From: Pusillimonas sp. TS35
GTDB taxonomy: Bacteria; Pseudomonadota; Gammaproteobacteria; Burkholderiales; Burkholderiaceae_B
Direction of reading: 5' to 3'
DNA length: 64,000 nt
Assembly (NCBI RefSeq): GCF_009857885.1
Contig: NZ_WWER01000002.1
Coordinates: 434,001 to 498,000 of the forward strand
Part shown: piece after piece, positions 36,447 to 44,998 of the stretch
How the letters are laid out: each line of letters starts with the position of its first letter
Numbering within the stretch: the first letter of the stretch is position 1
Translations under genes and position numbers: made by a program
Notes under the pieces: generated by a model
The model's database searches: none
What the model was told of the DNA's origin: nothing
Seen by the model: only the letters and a program-made list of their open reading frames with translations

Positions 36447-37184
36447 ATGATCGTCAACCATAGCCATTCGAACGTATTCATTTCCATTCGCAGCGTGACG
36501 CTGCGCGCACATCGTCGCCGATTGCTTGCCGCACTCTGTGTGGCAGGCGGCATGCTCGCGCCGCAAGCGCTGCTCGCCGCAGAGCGATCCCCGGCCGATA
36601 ACTATGCATCTGCTGCGACGCAAGTGGCTTACCTTGATCTACCCGACAGTGCAACGCTGCCCGAGCCTGACAAGGACGGGTTGGCGGAAGAGGCACTGCA
36701 GTCGCTGGCTGATGAGGCCAGCAAGCAGGCGCAAACAAAGTATCTGGCGGCAAAATGGCGCAAGTCGCCGAACACGGTGCGTAAGTATGTGAATCTCGCC
36801 TGGGCGGAAGCGGACAAGCGCGAGGGGCTGGAGCCAGAGCTGATCATTGCAATCCTTCAAAAGGAAAGCGCATTGCGGCCGAATGTTCAAAGCAGCTACG
36901 GCGCGCAAGGCTTGATGCAGGTGGTGCGCCGGTGGCATCGGGACAAGGTCCAGCCATCGGAGTCGCTGTTTGACCCGGCGGTGAATATTCGCGTGGGGGC
37001 GCATATTCTGGAGGAGTACCTCGACCAGGCGGACGGGAACCTTTCCAAGGCGCTTGCGAAATATTCGGGGAATGCGCGGGGGTATGCGACGACCGTCATG
37101 AAGGAATCGCGCAAGCTCGCCCGGGTGGCAGAGCATGCAGCGGCGACGGTGGCTGCGGCGCAGAGTGCGGCTGCTTCAGGGTAA
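36447..37184 (+). CDS. Lytic transglycosylase (SLT domain)
   Basis: An exported peptidoglycan-cleaving enzyme of 245 residues. An N-terminal signal sequence ends near QALLAAE (residue 45). The SLT domain (about 125-215) has the catalytic Glu in IIAILQKESAL, then SSYGAQGLMQV and NIRVGAHILEEYL, and finally AKYSGNARGYATTV. The start is uncertain: no clear ribosome-binding site exists at 36447, and GTG 36495 would give a more compact signal peptide. The C-terminus is Ala-rich. Confidence 0.88.
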   Translation: MIVNHSHSNVFISIRSVTLRAHRRRLLAALCVAGGMLAPQALLAAERSPADNYASAATQVAYLDLPDSATLPEPDKDGLAEEALQSLADEASKQAQTKYLAAKWRKSPNTVRKYVNLAWAEADKREGLEPELIIAILQKESALRPNVQSSYGAQGLMQVVRRWHRDKVQPSESLFDPAVNIRVGAHILEEYLDQADGNLSKALAKYSGNARGYATTVMKESRKLARVAEHAAATVAAAQSAAASG

Positions 37185-37517
37185 AAGGCCTTGTGGTTCC
37201 TGTTTTGAGCCGAGACGCTGCGATAAGCAGGCCAGGCGCTTAAGCCGCTCGCCCCCCGCTGCGAAGTGCAGCGAGCCATCCGCCGCCAAAAAAATCAAGA
37301 CGGTGCCTAAGCCCTTGCTTACTACGATGGCGATCCATTCGCGACGTGACATCGAATAGATGCCTACGAATGGGAGGTACGTATCGATGGTGCCTCCTTC
37401 ATGAGTGGACTCTCATGCATCCAGCTTCGCCGACTGACGCGACACTGAAACGGCTCGCCGATTTAGTGGAAGGTAGCTTGCATACTGATATTGGCTTGGG
37501 TAACTGGCTGCCGAGGC
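37185..37517. other. Intergenic region without a recognised gene
   Basis: No coding frame with a ribosome-binding site or conserved content was found. A run of seven A residues occurs near 37291. The downstream end leads into a structured leader. Confidence 0.5.
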
Positions 37518-37578
37518 GAGGTTGAGTCGGTTCTATTTCACCGGTGCGTTCCGGTGGTATCAGTTGAAACCCAACCTC
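37518..37578 (+). promoter_or_regulatory. Candidate structured leader of the dienelactone hydrolase gene
   Basis: An outer stem pairs GAGGTTG (37518-37524) with CAACCTC (37572-37578). It encloses a hairpin of CACCGG (37539-37544) with CCGGTG (37551-37556). The outer stem ends a few bases before the ribosome-binding site AAGGGGAT, so folding could affect translation. No known riboswitch class was recognised. Confidence 0.35.
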
Positions 37579-37591
37579 AACAAAGGGGATC

Positions 37592-38485
37592 ATGATGAAG
37601 CAGTTTCAAGGTTTGGATTTTGCGTCGGAGCTTGATAGCCTGCGCCCCGCGCTGCGGTTGGATCGCCGGGGTTTCATCGCTGGCACGCTGGCGAGCGGTT
37701 TCGCCCTGGCGGCGGGGCCGGTGTGCGCTGACACCGTGGTCAAGACGCCCGATACCGGGCTGGAGACGGGGATGGTGGACGTGCCCGCGAAAGACGGAAA
37801 GCTGCCCGCCTACTATGCCATGCCGGCAGGCAAGACGGGGTTGCCGCTGGTATTGGTGGTGCATGAGATTTTCGGCGTGCACGAGTACATCAAGGATGTC
37901 TGCCGCCGCCTGGCACACCAAGGTTATATGGCTGTTGCGCCGCAATTGTTCTTTCGCCAGGGCGACCCATCGCGATACACCGAGATTGCGCCCTTGTTTC
38001 AGGAAGTCGTAAGCAAAGTACCCGACGCACAAGTCATGGCCGATCTCGATGCGTCAGCCGCCTGGGCCGGTGTCAATGGCGCTGATACCAGCCGGGTGGC
38101 CATCACAGGTTTTTGCTGGGGCGGACGTATTGTGTGGCTTTATGCGGCGCACCGCCCGGGCCTGAAAGCGGGGGTGGCCTGGTATGGCCGCCTGGATGGC
38201 CGCTCCGACGACCTGCACCCCAAGCAACCCGTGGACGTGATCGGCGCGCTGAAAGCGCCTGTCCTGGGGCTATACGGTGGAAAAGATACGGGCATCCCCG
38301 TCATGTCTGTCGAGGTGATGGAGATGAAACTGATGGATGGCTCGGAGGCCGCCGCCGACAGCCGCTTTCATATTTACCCTGAGGCGGGCCACGCTTTTCA
38401 CGCCGACTATCGGCCCACCTATCGCAAAGATGCGGCCGAGGACGGGTGGCGACGCACCCTGGCCTGGTTTGGCGAGTATCTGTAG
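37592..38485 (+). CDS. Dienelactone hydrolase-family protein, Tat-exported
   Basis: A 297-residue alpha/beta hydrolase. The N-terminus has a twin-arginine signal, RLDRRGFIAG followed by a hydrophobic stretch ending near residue 46, so export in folded form is likely. The catalytic triad is visible: nucleophile Cys in ITGFCWGGR near residue 175, Asp in YGGKDTGIP near 232, and His in EAGHAFHADYRP near 270. Family members hydrolyse dienelactones or other esters. The gene stands alone, behind a possible structured leader. A Cys nucleophile favours a true dienelactone-hydrolase fold over a Ser esterase. Confidence 0.9.
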   Translation: MMKQFQGLDFASELDSLRPALRLDRRGFIAGTLASGFALAAGPVCADTVVKTPDTGLETGMVDVPAKDGKLPAYYAMPAGKTGLPLVLVVHEIFGVHEYIKDVCRRLAHQGYMAVAPQLFFRQGDPSRYTEIAPLFQEVVSKVPDAQVMADLDASAAWAGVNGADTSRVAITGFCWGGRIVWLYAAHRPGLKAGVAWYGRLDGRSDDLHPKQPVDVIGALKAPVLGLYGGKDTGIPVMSVEVMEMKLMDGSEAAADSRFHIYPEAGHAFHADYRPTYRKDAAEDGWRRTLAWFGEYL

Positions 38486-38551
38486 AGCTTGCGGTAATCG
38501 TACGTATCAGCCCCAAGGCGGCCGAACCGGCCGGTGCACTGAGACGGCGTA

Positions 38552-39382
38552 TCAGGCCGCACTGCGGCCTGGCATACGATGCATCAGGCTGTCCAGTATG
38601 GAGGCCTCGGCTTCGCGTGTGAAGGCGTCGGCTTCAATCATGGACCACAGTTCTTTGACTGATACCAGCCTTATATCGCTGACTTCTCCGTCTTGGTTGG
38701 CAGGGCGGATGCCGTCGGCCAGCACGCAGTCACTCACCAGCACGTCTTCGACCTGATAGCCTTCGGGCAGGCGGCGATGGATGCGCACAACCATGCGCAA
38801 GGCACCACGACGGCTGATGTCAGGGGCGTTCAGGCCCGCTTCTTCGTGGCTTTCGCGCAACAGCGAGGTGTCGAGATCTTCGGCGGCGCTGGCGAGGCCG
38901 CCCACCAGGGTATCCCACATGCCGGGATCGGTGCCCTTGGTAAGCGCGCGCCGCGCTACCCACAGCCGGCCATCGCTCGACCAGGCATTAAGATGCACGG
39001 CCTTGGTCAGCAGGCCGAGCGGGCGAACGGCGGCGCGTTCAATGACGCCCAGACGACGGCCTTCGCCATACACATCGAGCAATTCATTGCGCCATGCACG
39101 CAGGCAATCGTTATCGCGCAGTGTTGTGGCGACCCGCTCCAGTACTGCGTCCAGGCGCATACGCTCGTGGGGGGCGGCGTTGATACGTACGGCTTCGTGT
39201 TCGATGCGCACACCCGGCAGCCCACGCAGGCAATCTGTGGCTCGCGCGGTGATCCAGCCCGCAACACGGCCCGCCACGGTAAGCGGCCGGCAGCCGATGG
39301 GTGGCAATTGTTGTATGCGCGGAGCGAGCTTGCGCTGACGCACGGCCAAGCCGTCGAGCGCGCTAGCGGGAAGGGAATTCAT
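38552..39382 (-). CDS. Nudix hydrolase (DUF4743-type N-terminus)
   Basis: A 276-residue protein. The C-terminal half contains a perfect Nudix box, from GGLASAAEDL to RESHEEAGL near residues 178-200, which binds Mg and hydrolyses nucleoside diphosphate-linked compounds. The N-terminal 110 residues match the domain seen in plant and bacterial thiamine-pyrophosphatase-like Nudix proteins. I start at MNSLPASALDG (39382); the longer frame upstream lacks conserved residues. Substrate is unproven. Confidence 0.88.
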   Translation of the reverse strand: MNSLPASALDGLAVRQRKLAPRIQQLPPIGCRPLTVAGRVAGWITARATDCLRGLPGVRIEHEAVRINAAPHERMRLDAVLERVATTLRDNDCLRAWRNELLDVYGEGRRLGVIERAAVRPLGLLTKAVHLNAWSSDGRLWVARRALTKGTDPGMWDTLVGGLASAAEDLDTSLLRESHEEAGLNAPDISRRGALRMVVRIHRRLPEGYQVEDVLVSDCVLADGIRPANQDGEVSDIRLVSVKELWSMIEADAFTREAEASILDSLMHRMPGRSAA

Positions 39383-39481
39383 GCCGTAATTGTAGTGTAT
39401 GCATGGGTGTGCGGTGATGCCGAATCGGGCGGCAACCATACTGCCACCGATGCTAAAACCCCACAGCGAATGTGAGTTCGC

Positions 39482-39487
39482 TATAAT
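39482..39487 (+). promoter_or_regulatory. Possible -10 box of the cytochrome oxidase operon
   Basis: A consensus TATAAT lies 155 bases before coxB in the divergent gap with the Nudix gene. No matching -35 was found at the normal distance, so an activator or an alternative promoter is possible. Confidence 0.35.
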
Positions 39488-39641
39488 TCCGGCGGTCTTT
39501 ACGTAAATTCGAGCAGGTATTCCCAGCAATACTAATTTTAAGCCTGCCATCCAATAATTCAGTGTTCTCCCGGGTTGATTTCGTCAGCAACCTTTGACCA
39601 GAATCAACCTTTGGTGAAGACACGCCGTAATCGAGGTCAGC

Positions 39642-40799
39642 ATGAAGAAGTGGAGAGGGTGGTCCGGGGCGAGTGCATTGCTGATGGCAGGCATGGCGCA
39701 GGCGCAAGTCCAGGATATGCCGGGAGGCCCAAGAGTCAACCAGCTCAACCTGCACGAAGGTGTCACGGAAATTTCCCGGGACATCATGTGGGTGCACTGG
39801 ATGATGATGATCATCTGTGCGGTGATTTTCGTCGTTGTATTTGGGGTGATGGTTTATTCCATCATCTATCACCGCAAGTCGCGCGGCGCTGTGGCATCCA
39901 AGTTCCACGAGCACGTAGGCATCGAAATCGCCTGGACGGTCATCCCTTTCCTGATCGTCATCGGCATGGCGCTGCCAGCCACGCGCACGGTGGTGGCCAT
40001 GAAAGACACCAGCAGCGCCGACCTCACCGTCAAAGTTACCGGCTATCAGTGGAAGTGGGGTTACGAATACCTCGATGGCTCGGCACAGGGGGTGAAGTTC
40101 CTGTCCAACCTGGCAACGCCGCGCGATCAAATCGAAGGCAAGGCGCCCAAGGGCAACCTCTACCTGATGGAAGTCGACCGCCCGCTGGTCGTGCCGGTCG
40201 ACAAGAAAGTACGTATCGTGCTCACAGCCAACGACGTCATCCACTCCTGGATGGTGCCTGAGTTCGGCGTGAAGCAGGATGCCATCCCGGGCTTCTTGCG
40301 CGATACTTGGTTCCGCGCCGAAAAGATCGGCACCTATCGTGGCCAGTGCGCGGAACTCTGCGGCAAGGATCACGCCTTCATGCCCATCGTGGTCGACGTC
40401 GTATCCCAGGCAGACTATGATAAGTGGGCCGCCGAGCAGAAAAAGGCCATGTCCGCGGTGGCGGACGATCCCAATAAAGCGTGGACTAAGGACGAGCTGA
40501 TGGCTCGTGGTGAGAAGATCTACGCTACCACCTGTGTCGCCTGCCACCAGGCAAACGGCAAAGGCCTGCCCAACACCTTCCCTGCGCTCGACGGCAGCAA
40601 GATCGTCATGGGCGCCAAGAAAGATCAGATCCACACCGTGCTCAACGGCGCCCCAGGTACTGCCATGGCAGCGTTCAAGGATCAACTGAATGACGTCGAG
40701 ATCGCCGCCGTCATCACCTACACCCGCAATTCCTGGGGTAATGCGGGCAAGGGTACCGATCCGGTCGTGCAGCCCAAGGATGTCACCGCGCAGCGTTGA
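39642..40799 (+). CDS. coxB: Cytochrome c oxidase subunit II with fused cytochrome c domain
   Basis: A 385-residue subunit that accepts electrons from cytochrome c. A signal peptide (about 1-22) and two membrane helices are followed by the CuA cupredoxin domain. Its ligands are in DVIHSWMVPEFGVK and in RGQCAELCGKDHAFM near residue 235. A C-terminal class I cytochrome c domain (about 280-370) has the heme site TTCVACHQANG near residue 300 and a distal Met in TAMAAF. This subunit II-cytochrome fusion marks a caa3-like oxidase. GAGG precedes the start. Confidence 0.96.
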   Translation: MKKWRGWSGASALLMAGMAQAQVQDMPGGPRVNQLNLHEGVTEISRDIMWVHWMMMIICAVIFVVVFGVMVYSIIYHRKSRGAVASKFHEHVGIEIAWTVIPFLIVIGMALPATRTVVAMKDTSSADLTVKVTGYQWKWGYEYLDGSAQGVKFLSNLATPRDQIEGKAPKGNLYLMEVDRPLVVPVDKKVRIVLTANDVIHSWMVPEFGVKQDAIPGFLRDTWFRAEKIGTYRGQCAELCGKDHAFMPIVVDVVSQADYDKWAAEQKKAMSAVADDPNKAWTKDELMARGEKIYATTCVACHQANGKGLPNTFPALDGSKIVMGAKKDQIHTVLNGAPGTAMAAFKDQLNDVEIAAVITYTRNSWGNAGKGTDPVVQPKDVTAQR

Positions 40800-40886
40800 T
40801 GCGGCGCAGGTAAATACGAATTTCAACGATTTTCTGAAGGGCGGCGCCATCCACAGCCCGCCTGGTGGAGCAGGAAGGAGTACACA

Positions 40887-42488
40887 ATGAGCAGTGTTAC
40901 CGCCGATCACGTCCCGGCGAGTCACGGGCACGAAGATCACCACGATCACAAGCCGCATGGTTGGCGGCGTTGGCTGTTTGCCACCAACCACAAAGACATC
41001 GGCACGATGTATCTGTTGTTTTCGTTTTGCATGCTGCTCGAGGGCGGTGTGCTGGCGTTGCTGATACGCACGGAGCTGTTTGCGCCGGGGCTGCAGTTCT
41101 TCCAGCCTGAGTTGTTCAACCAGTTCACCACCATGCATGGCCTGATCATGATCTTTGGTGCGATCATGCCGGCGTTCGTGGGCTTCGCCAACTGGATGAT
41201 TCCGCTGCAAATCGGGGCGTCCGACATGGCGTTTGCGCGGATGAACAACTTCAGCTTCTGGTTGCTGCCGATCGGCGCCATTCTGATGACGGTGTCGTTC
41301 TTCGTGCCAGGGGGGGCCAATGCCGCCGGCTGGACGATGTATGCGCCGCTGACGCTGCAGATGGGGCCTGGCATGGATTTCACCATCTTTGCCGTGCACA
41401 TCCTGGGTGCGTCGTCCATCATGGGGGCGATCAATATCATCGTTACAGTATTGAATATGCGCGCGCCCGGCATGACGCTCATGAAGATGCCGTTGTTCTG
41501 CTGGACCTGGCTGATCACGGCGTATCTGCTTATTGCCGTGATGCCCGTGCTGGCCGCCGCCGTTACGATGCTGCTGACGGATCGCCACTTTGGCACCTCG
41601 TTCTTCAATGCGGCAGGCGGGGGCGATCCTGTGCTGTACCAGCACGTGTTCTGGTTCTTCGGCCACCCCGAGGTCTACATCATGATCCTGCCGGCCTTCG
41701 GGATCGTGTCGGCCGTGATTCCGGCCTTCGCCCGCAAGCCGCTGTTCGGCTATGCCTCCATGGTGTATGCCACCGCCGCCATCGCCATCCTGTCCTTCCT
41801 GGTGTGGGCGCACCACATGTTCGCTACCGGCATGCCTGTCACCGGTCAGCTCTACTTCATGTATGCCACCATGCTGATCTCCATCCCCACCGGGGTGAAG
41901 GTGTTCAACTGGGTGGCCACTATGTGGCGCGGTTCGCTCACATTTGAAACGCCCATGCTGTTCGCGGTTGGCTTCATCTTCGTGTTCACCATCGGCGGCT
42001 TCACCGGCCTGATCCTGGCCGTGGCGCCCATCGATATCGCGGTGCACGACACTTACTACGTAATTGCGCACTTCCATTACGTGATGGTGGCGGGCTCGCT
42101 GTTCGCGATGTTCGCGGGCGCCTATTACTGGCTGCCTAAATGGACGGGCCGCATGTATGACGAGAAACTGGGCAAGGTCCACTTCTGGTCGAGCATGATC
42201 TCGTTCAACCTCACTTTCTTCCCCATGCACTTCCTGGGCTTGGCCGGCATGCCCCGTCGCTATGCGGACTACGCCGCCCAGTTCACCAACTTCAACGAAA
42301 TCGCCTCGATCGGCGCGTTCTGGTTCGGCCTGTCGCAGCTGCTGCTGCTGTACATCGCCGTCAAAGCCTGGCGCGGCCATGGCGATCCGGCGCCCGCCAA
42401 ACCCTGGGAAGGCGCTACGGGCCTGGAGTGGACGGTGCCCTCGCCCGCGCCCTTCCATACGTTTGTCGAACCACCCATCGTGAAATAA
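40887..42488 (+). CDS. ctaD: Cytochrome c oxidase subunit I
   Basis: Catalytic heme-copper subunit, 533 residues, 12 transmembrane helices. Heme a and heme a3/CuB ligands are visible: His in FTTMHGLIMIFGA, the CuB/Tyr pair in VFWFFGHPEVYIMILP, the double His in VWAHHMFATGM, and the two His in VIAHFHYVMV. An AAGGAG site precedes the ATG. An acidic, His-rich stretch (HGHEDHHDHKPHG) at the N-terminus is unusual in amount but occurs in relatives. Confidence 0.97.
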   Translation: MSSVTADHVPASHGHEDHHDHKPHGWRRWLFATNHKDIGTMYLLFSFCMLLEGGVLALLIRTELFAPGLQFFQPELFNQFTTMHGLIMIFGAIMPAFVGFANWMIPLQIGASDMAFARMNNFSFWLLPIGAILMTVSFFVPGGANAAGWTMYAPLTLQMGPGMDFTIFAVHILGASSIMGAINIIVTVLNMRAPGMTLMKMPLFCWTWLITAYLLIAVMPVLAAAVTMLLTDRHFGTSFFNAAGGGDPVLYQHVFWFFGHPEVYIMILPAFGIVSAVIPAFARKPLFGYASMVYATAAIAILSFLVWAHHMFATGMPVTGQLYFMYATMLISIPTGVKVFNWVATMWRGSLTFETPMLFAVGFIFVFTIGGFTGLILAVAPIDIAVHDTYYVIAHFHYVMVAGSLFAMFAGAYYWLPKWTGRMYDEKLGKVHFWSSMISFNLTFFPMHFLGLAGMPRRYADYAAQFTNFNEIASIGAFWFGLSQLLLLYIAVKAWRGHGDPAPAKPWEGATGLEWTVPSPAPFHTFVEPPIVK

Positions 42489-42498
42489 AGGAGCAGCC

Positions 42499-42609
42499 AT
42501 GACGCCTGAACAACGCCGCAAGAATCGCAACACTGCACTTGTTTTGGTGCTGGTGGTGATCGCGGTAGTCGTCTGGGCGGTCTGGCGCGGCGTGGGCACC
42601 GGCGGTTGA
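42499..42609 (+). CDS. Cytochrome oxidase small assembly protein
   Basis: A 36-residue peptide: a basic N-terminus (MTPEQRRKNRN), one transmembrane helix (TALVLVLVVIAVVVWAVW) and a short Gly-rich tail. It has AAGGAG upstream and lies 10 bases after ctaD. This matches the small protein that many Burkholderiales encode at this position and that is annotated as an oxidase assembly factor. The usual next gene, ctaG/cox11, is not present. Confidence 0.8.
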   Translation: MTPEQRRKNRNTALVLVLVVIAVVVWAVWRGVGTGG

Positions 42610-42614
42610 TTGGT

Positions 42615-42839
42615 ATGACCGATGACATCAACCGCCTCGCGCGGCGCAAGCTTAATTTCTTCCAGACGATGAAGGCGGTAGCGTGGGGTTTTTTCGGGGT
42701 GCGCAAGGGCAAGGGCTACAACGAGGATATCTCCAGCCTGAACCCGGTGCACCTCATCATTGCGGGCGTCATTGCCGCAGTGGTGTTTGTGGTGGGGCTG
42801 GTCCTGATTGCACGCTGGCTGACGTCCAGTCTGGCCTGA
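42615..42839 (+). CDS. DUF2970 small membrane protein
   Basis: A 74-residue protein with an amphipathic N-terminus (LNFFQTMKAVAWGFFGVRKG) and one C-terminal membrane helix (about 45-68). The DUF2970 family sits in cytochrome oxidase operons of Betaproteobacteria; its function is unknown. It starts five bases after the preceding small gene. A TTG at 42606 would add three residues. Confidence 0.82.
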   Translation: MTDDINRLARRKLNFFQTMKAVAWGFFGVRKGKGYNEDISSLNPVHLIIAGVIAAVVFVVGLVLIARWLTSSLA

Positions 42840-42875
42840 AACATTAAATTATTCGAACATTCGCAGGAGAACACC

Positions 42876-43751
42876 ATGAGTGCAAGTCACTCGGCTCAGG
42901 GGAAAGAGGCACCTTACTATTACGTGCCGGCCGATTCGAAACACCCGGTTCGTGCAAGTTTCTGCTTGCTGCTCACACTGTTGGGCGCGGCGATGTGGAT
43001 CAACAGCTCACAGGTTGGCTTCTGGCTGTTCCTGGTCGGTATTCTGGGCCTGTTCACCGTGTTGTATGGCTGGTTCGGCGATGCGATTCGCGAATCCGAA
43101 GGCGGCCTGAACAGCGCGCGCGTCGATCACTCCTACCGTTGGAGCATGGCTTGGTTTATCTTTTCCGAGGTCATGTTCTTTGCCGCTTTCTTCGGTTCGC
43201 TGTGGTATGCGCGCGAAGTCACGACGCCCTGGCTCAGCGACCTGGATCACCAAACGCTGCTGTGGCCAAACTTCAGCGGCGCCTGGCCGAACTTCGGCCC
43301 GGCCGGTACGGTACCCGAATTCCAGACCGTAGGCCCGTTCTGGCTGCCCACCATCAACACCGCGCTGCTGCTGACGTCGGGGCTGACGCTTACGATTTCG
43401 CACCATGCGCTGCGTGCCAGCAACCGCGGCAAGGCGATCTTCTGGCTGGCGCTCACCGTCATTCTGGGCGCATCATTCGTGGCGTGCCAGGCGTATGAGT
43501 ACCACCATGCCTACACCGACCTGAACCTGCGGTTCAATTCAGGTGCTTATGGGTCGCTGTTTTACATGCTGACGGGCTTCCATGGCTTCCACGTGATTCT
43601 GGGCGCCACCTTTCTTACTGTTATTCTCGTGCGCCTGATCAGGGGCCACTTCACAGCCGACCATCACTTCGGTTTCGAAGGCGCGGCCTGGTACTGGCAC
43701 TTTGTCGACGTTGTGTGGCTGGGCCTGTATTTGTTCGTATACTGGTTCTGA
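42876..43751 (+). CDS. ctaE: Cytochrome c oxidase subunit III
   Basis: A 291-residue integral membrane subunit with seven helices. Family motifs are RWSMAWFIFSEVMFFAAFF near residue 88 and HGFHVILGATFL near residue 228, ending with WHFVDVVWLGLYLFVYWF. AGGAGA precedes the ATG. It closes the structural genes of the oxidase operon. Confidence 0.96.
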   Translation: MSASHSAQGKEAPYYYVPADSKHPVRASFCLLLTLLGAAMWINSSQVGFWLFLVGILGLFTVLYGWFGDAIRESEGGLNSARVDHSYRWSMAWFIFSEVMFFAAFFGSLWYAREVTTPWLSDLDHQTLLWPNFSGAWPNFGPAGTVPEFQTVGPFWLPTINTALLLTSGLTLTISHHALRASNRGKAIFWLALTVILGASFVACQAYEYHHAYTDLNLRFNSGAYGSLFYMLTGFHGFHVILGATFLTVILVRLIRGHFTADHHFGFEGAAWYWHFVDVVWLGLYLFVYWF

Positions 43752-43797
43752 CGGGCAACCGGTTGCCGCCCTTGGGGCGGCGGGCATTTCACACGCT

Positions 43798-43819
43798 AAG
43801 GCCGGCGCCGCCGGCCTTT
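43798..43819 (+). terminator. Probable terminator between ctaE and the DUF2909 gene
   Basis: A nine-base-pair perfect stem (AAGGCCGGC with GCCGGCCTT) closes a three-base loop, ending in TTT. It sits in the 89-base convergent gap, so it may act on both strands. The T tract is short. Confidence 0.55.
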
Positions 43820-43840
43820 GTGCTGCGTAGCGTATACAGC

Positions 43841-44047
43841 CTAGCGGCCTGGGATGCCGGTGCTGTCGATCCAGCCCATATGGTGCGCGAACAGCACAAA
43901 AAGAAACAGCGCAATCGAGAGGCCGATGCGCACAGTCAGCGCATTGACGGTGCGGTTGGTACCGCCCTTGTCGCGCATCAGGTAAACCAGGGCGGAGCCC
44001 AGGCTCCCGATAATGCCCAGGAAAACCAAGATGACGATGATGCGCAT
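43841..44047 (-). CDS. Twin transmembrane protein, DUF2909 family
   Basis: A 68-residue protein with two helices (about 1-23 and 40-57), joined by a basic loop (MRDKGGTNRTVNALTVR). It starts at 44047 behind GGAGG. DUF2909 proteins are commonly found beside cytochrome oxidase genes; the role is unknown. It is read against the operon, between ctaE and SURF1. Confidence 0.8.
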   Translation of the reverse strand: MRIIVILVFLGIIGSLGSALVYLMRDKGGTNRTVNALTVRIGLSIALFLFVLFAHHMGWIDSTGIPGR

Positions 44048-44081
44048 TATTTGCCTCCGAGAAATTTGAATTATCACAGAC

Positions 44082-44981
44082 ATGGTACGCCCACACATAC
44101 GTTCTCGCACACTGGCCGCGCTGATAGTGCTGGCCGTGATGGCAGCCGTGTTTGTGGCGCTGGGAAACTGGCAGTTGCGGCGCGCCGCCGAGCGCACCGC
44201 CTTGCGTGCAAGCATTGAAGCAGGCCGCGCCGCAGCGCCGTTGGTGCTGGACGCGGCCACGCCGCCTGCCGCGCTGCAGCCCTGGCGGCCGGCAAGCGTG
44301 CGCGGCACATGGCGGCCTGAGCTAACGGTGTTGCTGGAAAATCGCAATCATGAAGGGCGTCCCGGCTACTGGGTGGCAACACCACTGCTGCTGCACGCGC
44401 ACGAAAGTACAGCCGTGTTGGTATTGCGCGGTTGGCTACCCCGCTTTGGCGGCCCTGGGCCAGTTGGGCAGGCCGGGCAGCCGTCGGTGCAGCAGCCTCA
44501 AGAGGCGTCGGCTGCTCAGCGCCCGGCTGCGCGGTCGAATGCCTTTGGGGCCGAGGCTGACGCGCTGCGCGCCGATGCCATTGCACCCGGTTCGGGCGAG
44601 CACACCATACAGGGCGAACTGCTGGCGCGCGTACCGCGCCTGTTCGAGTTGGCATCATGGGCCGGCGGCGGCGCAGGGCTGCCCGTGCGGCTGCCGCGCG
44701 ACAATGGCACCCTGCCCGTGCTTCAGAATCTAGACTTAGCCGACTACCAAGCTGCTACGGGTTTAAAATTGTTGCCAGCCGTGCTGGCGCAGACTGCGCC
44801 GCAAGACAGCGCGGCTTCATCAACGAACCAACCTGTATTGGTTCGCGACTGGCCCCAGCCTTCACTGGACGCCGACCAGAACCGCGGCTATGCGCTGCAA
44901 TGGTTTGGCTTTGCCGCCATTGCTGCCGGGGCGTGGCTCACCATCGCCTGGCGCGCCCTGCGCCGGGCGCGCAAACCCTGA
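44082..44981 (+). CDS. SURF1-family cytochrome oxidase biogenesis protein
   Basis: A 299-residue membrane protein that helps heme a insertion into subunit I. N- and C-terminal helices (about 10-28 and 272-290) flank a periplasmic domain. Family features include GNWQLRRAAERTALRA near residue 28, LTVLLENRNHEGRPGYWV near residue 85, and the C-terminal NRGYALQWFGFAA. It has a long low-complexity Gln/Ala-rich loop (about 125-155). It is divergent from the DUF2909 gene by 34 bases. Confidence 0.9.
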   Translation: MVRPHIRSRTLAALIVLAVMAAVFVALGNWQLRRAAERTALRASIEAGRAAAPLVLDAATPPAALQPWRPASVRGTWRPELTVLLENRNHEGRPGYWVATPLLLHAHESTAVLVLRGWLPRFGGPGPVGQAGQPSVQQPQEASAAQRPAARSNAFGAEADALRADAIAPGSGEHTIQGELLARVPRLFELASWAGGGAGLPVRLPRDNGTLPVLQNLDLADYQAATGLKLLPAVLAQTAPQDSAASSTNQPVLVRDWPQPSLDADQNRGYALQWFGFAAIAAGAWLTIAWRALRRARKP

Positions 44982-44998
44982 CTTTACAAGGATCCATT

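Noticed and set aside
36215-36463. An 82-codon plus-strand frame before the lytic transglycosylase
   Set aside because: No ribosome-binding site, no recognisable content, and it overlaps the transglycosylase start.
39453-42752. A 1,099-codon open frame on the minus strand across the cytochrome oxidase genes
   Set aside because: It is antisense to coxB and ctaD, which have all expected motifs. Its composition (His, Asp, Gln, Arg rich) is typical of the reverse frame of GC-rich membrane protein genes.
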